Shown here: piece by piece, positions 9,214-18,615 of the stretch
Layout: each line of letters begins with the position of its first letter
How positions within the stretch are numbered: position 1 is the first letter of the stretch
Source of the DNA: Bacteroidales bacterium
GTDB taxonomy: Bacteria; Bacteroidota; Bacteroidia; Bacteroidales; UBA10428
NCBI GenBank assembly: GCA_016935615.1
Contig: JAFGQO010000158.1
Coordinates: 1 to 64,000, forward strand
Reading direction: 5' to 3'
Length of the DNA stretch: 64,000 bases
The notes under the pieces: model-generated
Databases searched by the model: none
What the model saw: the letters and a program-made list of their open reading frames with translations, nothing else
What the model was told of the DNA's origin: nothing
Position numbers and translations under genes: made by a program

Positions 9214-9255
9214 ATTTTACTAAATTCAGATCCTGATTTAATCCATCCACTATTC

Positions 9256-10296
9256 ATGAAAATCCTGAACATAAAAACAGAGTCTAATCTTTCAAAGATC
9301 CTGATAGGTGAAAAACTTTCCAACCTGTCCGGTTATATTGCAGGAAGAAATGCAATCATTCTCACCGATTCAAATATTCTGAAATATTATTCAAATGACC
9401 TTCCCAAAGGTTTCCCTCTAATAGAAATGGGGATTGGTGAAAAAAACAAGACCCTTGGTACCATTGAAATGATCATGGGTAAAATGGTGGAACTTGAAGC
9501 AGATCGTACAAGTTTTCTTTTGTCAATAGGTGGAGGAATAGTCTGCGACGTAGGAGGTTTTGCTGCTTCGGTATACATGCGTGGTATCCCTTTTGGTTTT
9601 GTTTCGACAACACTCCTCTCCCAGGTTGATGCCAGTGTTGGCGGAAAGAACGGGGTCAATTTCAAAGGATATAAAAATATGATTGGCACTTTTAATCAAC
9701 CGGAATTTGTTCTGTGTGATAACAGCATGTTCTCAACACTCGATGAAGAGCAATTTCGTTCGGGATTTGCAGAGATCATAAAAGCCGGAGCAATAAAAAA
9801 AGCTACATTGTTTAATTTTTGCAGAGAAAATGCTGTTCAGGCATTACAGAATGACGAAGAGATCATAACGAATATGATCTATCAATCTGTTAATATTAAA
9901 GCCGAAGTTGTAGAGGCTGATGAAAGGGAAAAAGGAGAACGACGATTGTTGAATTTCGGACACACATTCGCTCATGCTCTTGAAAAAATGACCGGTATTT
10001 TGCATGGAAAAGCTGTAAGTATCGGAATGGTGCTGGCAGCAAAAGTTTCAAATATCCTGGGGATGCTCTTAAAGGACGAAGTCATAGAATTGATCCGGGT
10101 TCTTGAGAGCTATGGATTGCCCGTACAACCTGAAATACCAATTGAAAAATTATTTGCAGCAATGAAGCAGGATAAAAAAAGAGTGGGTGATTCAATTCAT
10201 CTTGTTTTACTGGATAGAATAGGACATGCTATAATCCGAAAACTTGACTATAAAGAACTTCAATCCATTATCAATGATTTGCGTAGCGATATCTGA
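9256..10296 (+). CDS. aroB: 3-dehydroquinate synthase
   Basis: Second step of the shikimate pathway, DAHP to 3-dehydroquinate, using NAD and a divalent metal. The 346-residue protein shows the nucleotide-binding segment SIGGGIVCDVGGFAA, the STTLLSQVDASVGGKNGVN substrate loop and the zinc-ligand region NFGHTFAHALE followed by HGKAVSIGM. It is 42 bases after the DAHP synthase fusion and its 3' end overlaps aroD. Confidence 0.96.
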   Translation: MKILNIKTESNLSKILIGEKLSNLSGYIAGRNAIILTDSNILKYYSNDLPKGFPLIEMGIGEKNKTLGTIEMIMGKMVELEADRTSFLLSIGGGIVCDVGGFAASVYMRGIPFGFVSTTLLSQVDASVGGKNGVNFKGYKNMIGTFNQPEFVLCDNSMFSTLDEEQFRSGFAEIIKAGAIKKATLFNFCRENAVQALQNDEEIITNMIYQSVNIKAEVVEADEREKGERRLLNFGHTFAHALEKMTGILHGKAVSIGMVLAAKVSNILGMLLKDEVIELIRVLESYGLPVQPEIPIEKLFAAMKQDKKRVGDSIHLVLLDRIGHAIIRKLDYKELQSIINDLRSDI

Positions 10297-10918
10297 CAGG
10301 AACCTGGAAACATGCCTCTCGGTGCTTGATGCTGTCCAAATGGCCGAGATCAGGCTCGATTTAACAGATTTCACTGCCGATGAAATTCGTACGGTTTTTA
10401 GTCATAAAACCGTTACGATCGCAACCTGCAGACCCGATAAAAAAGGAGCTGAATATCAGTTGGAACAGCTTTCACTCGCCATTCAAACAGGAGCTGATTA
10501 TGTAGATATTGAAATCGAAGCAAATAAAAAACAACGGGAATCCATTTACAGGATGGCAAAAAAGCACGGATGCAAAGTGATTATCTCATACCATAATTTT
10601 AAGAATACTCCGGAATTAAAAGAATTGCAAAGGATCATGGATCAGTGTTACCTGTTAGGTGCCGATGTGGCAAAAATAGTGACTATGTCGCATTCAAATG
10701 CTGATAATGCCTGTTTGCTTTCACTGTATAGCAAAGAAAAGCCATTGGTTGCCTTCGGTATGGGGAAGAAAGGTAAAATTACCCGAATTATGGCTCCCTT
10801 GTTAGGAGCCGAGTTTACTTTCGCTGCTATGGATGTTGGAGAACCCACAGCTACGGGACAAATAGGATTTTCAAAAATGAAGATGATCCTGGAAAAACTG
10901 AAGGAAGAATTGATTTGA
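10274..10918 (+). CDS. aroD: 3-dehydroquinate dehydratase, type I
   Basis: Third shikimate step, syn-elimination of water through a Schiff base. The 215-residue protein has EIR-like AEIRLDL, the catalytic His in IISYHNF, the Schiff-base Lys in ADVAKIVTM, and the C-terminal GEPTATGQI segment. The ATG at 10274 overlaps the aroB end by 23 bp. An in-frame TTG at 10244 would give a longer overlap and ten extra residues before the usual start of the fold, so it was not used. Confidence 0.94.
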   Translation: MICVAISDRNLETCLSVLDAVQMAEIRLDLTDFTADEIRTVFSHKTVTIATCRPDKKGAEYQLEQLSLAIQTGADYVDIEIEANKKQRESIYRMAKKHGCKVIISYHNFKNTPELKELQRIMDQCYLLGADVAKIVTMSHSNADNACLLSLYSKEKPLVAFGMGKKGKITRIMAPLLGAEFTFAAMDVGEPTATGQIGFSKMKMILEKLKEELI

Positions 10919-11300
10919 GTTTGAAGTCGGAAGTCCGAAGTCGGAAGATAAGAAAGTGAGAATGTGGAAAGTTGAGTTGCTAATTGCTTGGTTGCCGGAT
11001 TGTTGGGTTTTGGAGTTTCTGGTTTAACTGTTTAATCGTGTAACTGTTTAACTGCAAACATTAGACCAGAGACTATTTAAGGGGAACGGAACGAAACCAT
11101 GGCTTGTGTGGAGGAGTTGAGAAGATAATCAAAAGACGAAATGCTTAATATAAAGTATCAGTTAATCAATTGCCCGGTTCATCAGTTAATTCATTATTCC
11201 TGAAACTTGCGACCTGAGACTATTAATTGATCACTGATCACGATTCACAAATTACGATTTACGCATTACAAATTACGATTAAACAACCGAGCTTGCGAGC
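10919..11300 (+). repeat. Low-complexity intergenic repeat, copy 1
   Basis: The 409-base gap between aroD and aroC holds no gene. It carries GAAGTCGGAAGTCCGAAGTC near 10923, TTTAACTGTTTAATCGTG near 11022, the core GGGGAACGGAACGAAACCAT near 11082, and AATTACGATT motifs near 11256-11280. The same blocks recur inverted at about 40980-41350, and the GAAGTCGGAAG block again at about 54690. It has G/A-biased sequence unlike the flanking genes. A promoter for aroC could lie inside but none is clear. Confidence 0.75.
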
Positions 11301-11327
11301 TCAACGAAGTTAATTACACAATAAAAA

Positions 11328-12326
11328 ATGGACAGCTTTGGAAAACTATTCAGAATACACATTTTCGGGGAATCTCATGGATTGGGTGTCGGTGTAACTA
11401 TTGATGGTGTACCTGCAGGCCTGCCTCTGACAATTAAAGATTTTAACGACGATCTAAACAAACGCCGAAGCGGAGCTAAAGGAACAACTCCGCGCAAAGA
11501 AGCTGATCAACCAAGGTTTTTGAGTGGCATTTTTCATGATCATACTACAGGAACACCCCTGACCATACTATTCGAAAATACAAACACAAGATCGGAAGAC
11601 TATTCGAAGCTAAGAGAAATCCCGCGCCCGGGGCATGCTGATTTTGTGGCAACAAAAAAATTCGGAGGTTTTGAGGATTACAGGGGCGGAGGTCACTTTT
11701 CCGGCAGACTGACGCTGGGTTTGGTAGCTGCAGGTGTTGTTGCCAAAAAATTATTGGGATCAATACACATTCAGGCCCGGCTGATTGAAGCCGGTGGAAC
11801 GACTGATATTCGGAAAGCTATTGATAAAGCTGTTGAAGATCAGGATTCTGTCGGTGGAATTGTCGAATGCTCTGTGAAAGGATTGCCCGTCGGTTTGGGG
11901 GAACCTTTTTTTGATTCGGTGGAATCCGTATTAAGCCATATGATATTTTCCATTCCTGCCATAAAAGGCATTGAATTTGGTTCGGGATTCATGGCTGCAA
12001 AAATGAAAGGCAGTGAACACAATGACAATATAGTATCCATGGATGGAAAAACGGAAACCAACAATGCAGGTGGTATCAACGGCGGAATTACCAACGGGAA
12101 TGAAATGGTTTTCCGGGTTGCTGTCAAACCTACCTCGAGCACATCTAAAAAACAGCATACAATGAATATGAAAACAGGCAAAATGGACAATCTGGAAGTA
12201 CAGGGAAGACATGATACATGTATTGCCCTGAGAGTGCCGGTTGTTCTTGAAGCTGCCACTGCTGTTGTATTGACGGATTTTATGATACAGGAACAAAAAA
12301 TTCCGAAAATCTATAGAGGAAAATGA
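11328..12326 (+). CDS. aroC: Chorismate synthase
   Basis: Last common step, EPSP to chorismate, needing reduced FMN. The 332-residue protein has the GESHG signature near the N terminus, the RRSGAKG loop, RPGHADF, and YRGGGHFSGRLT. It is slightly shorter than many family members (usually 350-390) but starts and ends normally. It overlaps tyrA by 4 bp (ATGA). The repeat-filled gap upstream may separate it from aroD transcriptionally. aroE, aroK and aroA are not in this window. Confidence 0.96.
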   Translation: MDSFGKLFRIHIFGESHGLGVGVTIDGVPAGLPLTIKDFNDDLNKRRSGAKGTTPRKEADQPRFLSGIFHDHTTGTPLTILFENTNTRSEDYSKLREIPRPGHADFVATKKFGGFEDYRGGGHFSGRLTLGLVAAGVVAKKLLGSIHIQARLIEAGGTTDIRKAIDKAVEDQDSVGGIVECSVKGLPVGLGEPFFDSVESVLSHMIFSIPAIKGIEFGSGFMAAKMKGSEHNDNIVSMDGKTETNNAGGINGGITNGNEMVFRVAVKPTSSTSKKQHTMNMKTGKMDNLEVQGRHDTCIALRVPVVLEAATAVVLTDFMIQEQKIPKIYRGK

Positions 12327-13105
12327 AAAAAATACTAATACTGGGTGCAGGAAAAATGGGAACCTGGCTGGTCGAGTCGCTATGCCTCGATTATGAGGTT
12401 GGGGTGTACGATAAAGATAAATCCAAATTAAAGTATCTTTTCAACAGTCATCGTTTACTAACCTTTCAGGAAATTCAGGATTTTAAACCCGAAATGGTTA
12501 TCAATGCCGTTAGTCTTCAATTCACAATTCAGGCATTTGAGGATCTGCTTCCTTTTGTTTCCAACAACTGTATTCTTGCGGATATAACATCTGTCAAGAC
12601 ACCATTAAGGGATTTTTACCTTAATTCGGGAAGAAGATTTGTATCAACACATCCGATGTTCGGACCTACTTTTGCAAATGTCAGAGAATTAAACGATCAG
12701 AGTGCCATTATTATTCAGCAATCGGATAAGGAAGGAAAAGAGTTCTTCAGGAATTTTTATCGGTCATTTGGTATAAAAATATTTGAATACACCTTCATTG
12801 ATCACGACAAAACCATTGCTTACTCATTATCCGTTCCTTTTGCTTCGACCATGGTATTTGCAGCCTGCATGAAGCAGCAGGAAGCTCCGGGAACGACCTT
12901 TAAAAAACACCTGGAAATTGCGAAAGGATTATTGTCTGAAGATGACTACCTGCTTTCGGAGATCCTGTTTAGCCCGTATACTTTCGAACAACTGGACAGC
13001 ATAAGCAATAAAATGAGACTCCTGAAAGAGATTATCAAAAGTAAAAATCCGGATGGAATGAAAAATTTCCTGTCGGAACTCAGGAAAAATATACAGGAAT
13101 CCTGA
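12323..13105 (+). CDS. tyrA: Prephenate dehydrogenase
   Basis: It oxidatively decarboxylates prephenate to 4-hydroxyphenylpyruvate, the branch to tyrosine. The 260-residue protein begins with a Rossmann motif ILGAGKMG (residues 5-12), has SVKTPL and the catalytic-region THPMFGPTFAN, and a helical C-terminal dimerisation domain. There is no ACT domain or fused mutase. It ends the aromatic cluster; the chorismate mutase activity comes from the DAHP synthase fusion upstream. Confidence 0.92.
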   Translation: MKKILILGAGKMGTWLVESLCLDYEVGVYDKDKSKLKYLFNSHRLLTFQEIQDFKPEMVINAVSLQFTIQAFEDLLPFVSNNCILADITSVKTPLRDFYLNSGRRFVSTHPMFGPTFANVRELNDQSAIIIQQSDKEGKEFFRNFYRSFGIKIFEYTFIDHDKTIAYSLSVPFASTMVFAACMKQQEAPGTTFKKHLEIAKGLLSEDDYLLSEILFSPYTFEQLDSISNKMRLLKEIIKSKNPDGMKNFLSELRKNIQES

Positions 13106-13273
13106 AGCATTGTAACCGATTTGCAACCTTACACATAACAAAATGTCTTTTGAAGCGTTCTGTTTATAATTTTAATAAAAAAGTAGTCCGTTCTGTTATT
13201 AAATTGAAGATCATTTGAATAACTTGCAGCCTGAAAAACTTATCAAATTAACTTACTGTTAAATATTCTACCC

Positions 13274-13855
13274 ATGAAAAAACTTAAAAAAAGCATTTTA
13301 ATTACCATTGCAGCGCTGTTTGCGCTTTCTTTTACCTCTTCAGACCTGAACGCTCAGAGTTTTGAAAAAGGAGACATAGACGTAAATTTTCAAGTCGGAT
13401 TCGGAACCGCCTGGTATTATGGTACCTACTACAAGATGGGATTACCTTTTATCTCTGTTGCTGGTGATTATGCACTTAAAGATGACTGGGGTCCTGGTGT
13501 ATTTGGTGTAGGAGCAATCCTTGGCGTCAGCACGGTCAAAACCAGGTGGGATTATGGCATTTACGAATATGGCTATAAATACACACACTTTTCCATTGCG
13601 CCCAGAGCAACCTACCATTATCAATTTGTTGACAAACTTGATACCTATGGTGGTATAGCCACAGGCATTACTATCCGGTCAGGAAAAGAATATGGAGATT
13701 ATACCGGTTATATAGCCGATGATTCCGGTGTTCATTTTATCATCACTGCCTTTGTGGGTGTGAAGTATTATGTGACAAATAGTCTGGCAATAATGAGCGA
13801 GATTTATGTATATGATCTGGCCACTTTCAATATCGGCATCGGATTGAAATTTTAA
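13274..13855 (+). CDS. Small outer-membrane beta-barrel protein
   Basis: A 193-residue protein with a signal peptide (residues 1-28, ending LNAQ) and a mature part of alternating beta strands rich in Gly, Tyr and aromatic residues (for example YKYTHFSIAPRATYHY), ending in IGIGLKF with a terminal Phe as in OmpX/OmpW-like 8-strand barrels. Ligand and role are unknown. It stands alone, 168 bases after tyrA, and is followed at once by foldback element copy A. Confidence 0.75.
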   Translation: MKKLKKSILITIAALFALSFTSSDLNAQSFEKGDIDVNFQVGFGTAWYYGTYYKMGLPFISVAGDYALKDDWGPGVFGVGAILGVSTVKTRWDYGIYEYGYKYTHFSIAPRATYHYQFVDKLDTYGGIATGITIRSGKEYGDYTGYIADDSGVHFIITAFVGVKYYVTNSLAIMSEIYVYDLATFNIGIGLKF

Positions 13856-13875
13856 CCATCAGATAAAGAAAAAAT

Positions 13876-14034
13876 AAGGGGTTGTCTCAAAAGTTGAAAA
13901 TTCGCCAACAAGACAGTAAATTCACGAAATACTCACAAAGTAATATATAATTGAATATCAGAGTTTTGTGATTTTTTTGAGTCTTCGGGACTTCGTGGCT
14001 ATTTTAAAATATTTACCTTTTGAGACAAGCCCTT
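13876..14034. repeat. Foldback (MITE-like) element, copy A
   Basis: Terminal inverted repeats AAGGGGTTGTCTCAAAAG (13876-13893) and CTTTTGAGACAAGCCCTT (14017-14034) match at 17 of 18 positions. The interior also folds back: GCCAACAAGACAG against GACTTCGTGGC. It resembles copy B at 22421-22580 along its full length. It lies between the ends of two convergent genes, and its right arm supplies the last ten residues and the stop of the TPR gene. It could serve as a bidirectional terminator. Confidence 0.8.
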
Positions 14035-15248
14035 TTTGTTTCATCACAATATCGCTGCAAATAGGTAATGGCATTTAATTCACCAAAATCTTTCGCCCGT
14101 TTCAGGTAATAACAGCAAAGTTCCTTTTCTCCCAACTGATATTCGGTAATGCCCAGGTACAAATTCGTTTGAGCATCATTCGGGTCAAGATCAAGGCTCA
14201 TGGACAGATCATATGCCGCATATTGGTATGTTTTTGTTTCGTAATATGTCAAACCACGCGCCTTGAAATATTTTGCCTGTGCCACCTCTTCATTGATCAG
14301 TCTGTTGAAATATTTTAATGCATCCAGGTAATCTCCTTTCTCATACAATATTTGCCCCATCAGAAAAACTGCATCCGGCGTATCAAAATATCTCATATAG
14401 ATACGATTATCTGATTCTGCCAGATCCAGATCCCCGGCAAGACAGGTAGTATTTGCTCTCATAAAGCGTATTTCAAAATCCCCGGGATTCCGTTCCAATA
14501 GTTCCGTAAGTATTTCAACTGCCTCATGATGTTTGTTTAACCGGATCAAGTATTCTGCTTTCAGTTTCAAATGTCTTTCTGATACAGGTTCAATAGAAAC
14601 AGCCTTGTTAATATCATTAAGGGCAAGCTGAAAGATCTCCTCCCGGAAGTACACCCTGCTATTCAATTCATATAAAAATGCATCATCCAGTCCCTTATTC
14701 AGATTGGTTCCAATGATTTCATGAGCCTTCTCAAAATTCATTTTGGAAATATGGAAGTTCACTTCCTCCTGAATTTTCATTTCATCTGACAACAGATCTT
14801 TTTCCCAGAGAGAAAACCATTCCTGTGTGTTATGAAGCTTCTTAAACAATTCTTCTTTCTTTATTTCCGAAATATCCGGATGTTTTGATTCTTTCAAATA
14901 TTGTTCAATGGAATGAATTGCTTCCGGAGTTGATCCCTCAGACACATACAATTTTGCCATCCAAAGACAGGCTTCGGGATATCCGGACTCAACGGCCAGT
15001 TGAAGATCAGATTTGGCGGCAGTATAATTTTGCAATTGATATTGTGCAATACCACGATAGAATATACATTTCTGGTCGTATTTGCTGTAGTTATTTATAA
15101 CCTGGTCAAAAGCTGTAACCGCCTCACCATAATTCCCGGATCCATAAAGACCAAATGCATGAATGACATCTTTTTCGAGGGTCTGAGCTTCGGAAATAAA
15201 AGTTGTCAGCAGCAGCAGTATCGGAATTAATTGAATTGATCTTTTCAT
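14013..15248 (-). CDS. Secreted tetratricopeptide-repeat protein
   Basis: A 411-residue protein with a signal peptide (to about residue 21, SEAQ) and multiple TPR-like helical pairs across the mature region (for example YGSGNYGEAVTAFDQVI, EKGDYLDALKYFNRLI, AKYFKARGLTYYETKTYQYAAYDL). TPR proteins act as scaffolds. It starts 4 bp inside the end of the gliding-type protein gene, so the two are translationally coupled and may function together at the envelope. Its last residues (DETKRACLKR) are encoded by the terminal repeat of foldback copy A, so the native C terminus was probably different. Confidence 0.82.
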   Translation of the reverse strand: MKRSIQLIPILLLLTTFISEAQTLEKDVIHAFGLYGSGNYGEAVTAFDQVINNYSKYDQKCIFYRGIAQYQLQNYTAAKSDLQLAVESGYPEACLWMAKLYVSEGSTPEAIHSIEQYLKESKHPDISEIKKEELFKKLHNTQEWFSLWEKDLLSDEMKIQEEVNFHISKMNFEKAHEIIGTNLNKGLDDAFLYELNSRVYFREEIFQLALNDINKAVSIEPVSERHLKLKAEYLIRLNKHHEAVEILTELLERNPGDFEIRFMRANTTCLAGDLDLAESDNRIYMRYFDTPDAVFLMGQILYEKGDYLDALKYFNRLINEEVAQAKYFKARGLTYYETKTYQYAAYDLSMSLDLDPNDAQTNLYLGITEYQLGEKELCCYYLKRAKDFGELNAITYLQRYCDETKRACLKR

Positions 15249-17872
15249 TCTGCCTTAATATTATCATCACCTGAATAAACATGAATAAAGCCTGTTAATG
15301 TGTGCATAATCACTCCGGTAATCCTTGGCTCATAAACATCACAAGTGTAGTAATATACACCTGAGCTGACCAATTTCCCATTCGCCTTGTTTCTTCCATC
15401 CCAGTTGATGTCGGGATGATCTGTTCTGAATATTTCTTTCCCGTACCTGTTAAATATTCTCATATTTACCTGTTTTACATAATCGTTCAGATTCCATGAA
15501 GTATAAATATCATTTATTCCATCACTGTTGGGAGTAAAAACATTTGGCAGATCATAATATCCACAGATATTATAAACACAAAACGGAATCAATGAACTTT
15601 CATTGTAAAAAGAATCGATGGCTGTAACGGCATAACATTTTTCAATGGTATTTTCCGGAGGATCGGTATATTCAAAAATAGTATTTGGCAGAGTATCAAG
15701 TACTACGAATTCTCCATACAAAGAATCCCGGCTATACACTATATAGGCTATTATATCATCGTCTTCACATTCCCCGGGATTGCTCCAGGTCAGGAAATTG
15801 TATGCGTAAGTACTATCATTATACACATCACATTCGGATGTAACAACAAGATCGGGCGGACACGGAGATACCGTATCAATTGGTATTCCCGAAGCCAGAT
15901 GGGAAGTGTTTTGTACATAGTAAATCCTTTCATAAACAGGACGTATTCCATCACCTATAGTCCTGTAAACATATTTCCTGTTATTTTTCAATCCTGAATC
16001 AATGTAAACAGATTCTTCTGTTATGCCTATTGATTCAAAGGTCTCAGTTGTACTGTTTTCTCTGAATACTTCATATTGTTGATTTAACCAGGGACTCCTT
16101 TTTTTCATATTCAGGGTCAGTTTGTTATCGGCACCGTCGATTTCTATGTATTGAGATGATGCGGTTTCATTGCCTGGCAGCTGAACCCAGTTACCGTCCT
16201 GCTCCTCATACAAAACAACACTATAAGTATAGGGATAAATGAGGGTATTAATTCCTGTATCTGTGTATGTTGTGTCTGTCAGATCAGAACTTGGAATGAT
16301 CACAATTGAACTATATTCATCTTCATTGGGGGTCATTCTGAGAATTTCATAACGGTATGGTCCGTCATATACCGGATCCAGATCCTGGGGAACTGCCCAT
16401 GCAAGATCAATTGCCCCATTTTCTTCGTCATCGTTTGCCACGCTCACCTTCAAAATAGGGGGAGTGCCCGGCACCAGGGTAGAACAAACCTCTTCTGAAG
16501 CAATACTTTCTGCACCATCAGTATAAAAGGCTGTAATACGATAACAATAATCATAGCCGGGAACAAGACCTTCTCCCAGATTATCATCCGTATAATAATT
16601 TGTCAGGCTACCTTTTACGTAATCAAGATATTCGTAACCGGTATATGCCGGCAAACCTGTTTCACAACTATCGGGAATGTAATTGTAACTGCCCAGCCTT
16701 CTGTAAATCCTGTATCCTTCAGGGACTCCGCAACCTGAAACATCCCATTCAACCCTTATGGTATCACTCCCGGGAATCGCTTCAATGTTTTGAGGAGGTT
16801 GGTGCAATACGCGTATTGAAAAACTTGTAATATCAACCAACTGGATATTATCATTCAGGTCTTCCGTTTTCAGTACCACAGTATAAGGTTGTTTTCTTGC
16901 GTGCAAACAATTCGTGATCCACATAAAATATGAGTTTATAAAGCCATTCCCTGTCGATGTAATGGAATGTTCCGCAGGATCATCTACCTGAAACGGACCA
17001 CCGCCCATATATTGTTCCATCGGATCACCATCGGCATCAGTAGATGTTATTAAAAAATAAACAGTATCACCTGCCGCAACACAATAGTCCGGAATATAAG
17101 AATTCACAGGCGGATTATTATCCGTTTCATACACATCGATCTGCATATCACGGGCTATTCGACTGATCCGAATATCTTTTCGCCATTCTTCAACAAGTAT
17201 GGCAATGTTGTATACTCCTATGTCAGCAGGAGTATTCCACTGCAGATCACCCGTAATAGCATCAATCAGAAGAGTATCTGTTGCAGGAGGTAATATATAA
17301 CCTTCAATCGGCTGTCCGCTGGCTCCCGTACAAATGGTTATTTCATAGGACAGGCTATCCCCATCCGGATCAAAAGCCGCAGGATTATGAATAAAGAGAT
17401 GACCTTTTGCAGCTTTGTCTATTGGAGGATTCAACAATATTGGCGTATTGTTTGCACCAATACCTGATCCGATCATCATCGTAGTCTTGATTGAAAAAAT
17501 TGTATTTACAGAATTTGGAATGTTATTTACCCCTGCGTTCCTGTTAGGATCTTCCATCAGTATTTCGTAGATCCCCGCTCCGGGATATGTATGTGTGGCA
17601 ATATAAGTATTATAATAGTAATCTGTATTCGGAATCTGTATGAACTCATTGTAAGGCTCTTTCTTAACCACTGTGGTTGTCCCGTCACCCCATGAGACAT
17701 TCAGTTCCTTTCTGTTTGCCTGACTGTAAACAAAAGTATATGTTGTAATTGTAAATTCATACGTATATCCTCCCAGATGTTTGTATGTAATTTCGCCGGC
17801 CCGGTTATGTGTAGCCAGAGTATTCGTTACAAAACAAAATAAGAAGAATAGTATAATATTGTATCTAATCAT
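15245..17872 (-). CDS. Gliding-motility-type T9SS secreted protein (B-type CTD)
   Basis: An 875-residue surface or secreted protein. A signal peptide (ending TNTLA) precedes THNRAGEITYKHLGGYTYEF, an opening typical of large Bacteroidota adhesin-like proteins. The middle holds Ig/cadherin-like and fibronectin type III-like modules (PPQNIEAIPGSDTIRVEWDV). The C terminus (about residues 785-875) is a gliding-motility-associated sorting domain: NVFTPNSDGINDIY, RIFNRYGKEIF, WDGR and SGVYYY. It should be exported by the type IX system, which is not in this window. The start is ATG 17872; upstream TTG/GTG codons in frame were rejected. It overlaps the previous gene by 8 bp and the next by 4 bp. Confidence 0.9.
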   Translation of the reverse strand: MIRYNIILFFLFCFVTNTLATHNRAGEITYKHLGGYTYEFTITTYTFVYSQANRKELNVSWGDGTTTVVKKEPYNEFIQIPNTDYYYNTYIATHTYPGAGIYEILMEDPNRNAGVNNIPNSVNTIFSIKTTMMIGSGIGANNTPILLNPPIDKAAKGHLFIHNPAAFDPDGDSLSYEITICTGASGQPIEGYILPPATDTLLIDAITGDLQWNTPADIGVYNIAILVEEWRKDIRISRIARDMQIDVYETDNNPPVNSYIPDYCVAAGDTVYFLITSTDADGDPMEQYMGGGPFQVDDPAEHSITSTGNGFINSYFMWITNCLHARKQPYTVVLKTEDLNDNIQLVDITSFSIRVLHQPPQNIEAIPGSDTIRVEWDVSGCGVPEGYRIYRRLGSYNYIPDSCETGLPAYTGYEYLDYVKGSLTNYYTDDNLGEGLVPGYDYCYRITAFYTDGAESIASEEVCSTLVPGTPPILKVSVANDDEENGAIDLAWAVPQDLDPVYDGPYRYEILRMTPNEDEYSSIVIIPSSDLTDTTYTDTGINTLIYPYTYSVVLYEEQDGNWVQLPGNETASSQYIEIDGADNKLTLNMKKRSPWLNQQYEVFRENSTTETFESIGITEESVYIDSGLKNNRKYVYRTIGDGIRPVYERIYYVQNTSHLASGIPIDTVSPCPPDLVVTSECDVYNDSTYAYNFLTWSNPGECEDDDIIAYIVYSRDSLYGEFVVLDTLPNTIFEYTDPPENTIEKCYAVTAIDSFYNESSLIPFCVYNICGYYDLPNVFTPNSDGINDIYTSWNLNDYVKQVNMRIFNRYGKEIFRTDHPDINWDGRNKANGKLVSSGVYYYTCDVYEPRITGVIMHTLTGFIHVYSGDDNIKAE

Positions 17873-18377
17873 CACCAATGGTTACTATATACGATGCATT
17901 TCTTTTGTTAAATTCATACCCCTCCTCCTTGCCGTTATTATTCAATATCAACAGGTTTTTCTGGTCCATAAAAAGATCTAGCATCAATTTATTTTCTATT
18001 GTCAGTTTTCGAATTTCCGCAATTTCTTCAATACAAAAAAAGAACCATATCAAATTATCTTCAATTTTCCAGTTTTTAAACTCTGAATTTAAAGGTATAT
18101 TATGAGAGTTTTTCAATATAAATGAAGAATTTAAATACTCCAGTATCGATTGTTGCTCCTTAAAAGTCATTCGGCTCTGATGACGAAAATCAAGCAAAGT
18201 ATTGTATTTGAAATTTATTAAGCTTTGAAGATCTTCAAAAAATAAACATACTGAATACTTTATTCTGTTGGAGTCGCTCTGTATATCCAGATTCACAACA
18301 GATACATGAACCGGATGAGATGCACGGGCAACTTCAAAAAAAAACAAACTCAGAATAATGAGAAATCGCGCTTTCAT
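17865..18377 (-). CDS. DUF6702-like exported protein
   Basis: A 170-residue protein with a signal peptide (ending ARAS) followed by HPVHVSVVNLDIQSDSNRIKYSVCLFFEDLQ, a pattern I associate with the DUF6702 family of Bacteroidota, where a His-Pro start and a beta-rich fold are typical. The biochemical role is unknown. It is the first gene of a tight overlapping unit with the T9SS protein and the TPR protein. Confidence 0.65.
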   Translation of the reverse strand: MKARFLIILSLFFFEVARASHPVHVSVVNLDIQSDSNRIKYSVCLFFEDLQSLINFKYNTLLDFRHQSRMTFKEQQSILEYLNSSFILKNSHNIPLNSEFKNWKIEDNLIWFFFCIEEIAEIRKLTIENKLMLDLFMDQKNLLILNNNGKEEGYEFNKRNASYIVTIGDD

Positions 18378-18615
18378 GATTATGCAATGCTATTGGCGAA
18401 ATTATGAAAATAGGCTTACTTTTAAATGAATTACGAGAAATAATTCCACATCATGCAAAAACAGATGTATTTTGATAAGAACCCGAATTGACCTCTGCAA
18501 ATGGTATCTTCCTATAGAATAACCGGAATGGAAAATCGCAAACGAGTTATTTTAAAAGAAAATACTATTGTATATTTTCACATTCAAATTATAGTAAAAC
18601 CTCTGAAAAACCAGA

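Noticed and set aside
10919..11300. CRISPR-like repeats
   Set aside because: The short repeated motifs have no regular spacing or unique spacers and there are no cas genes.
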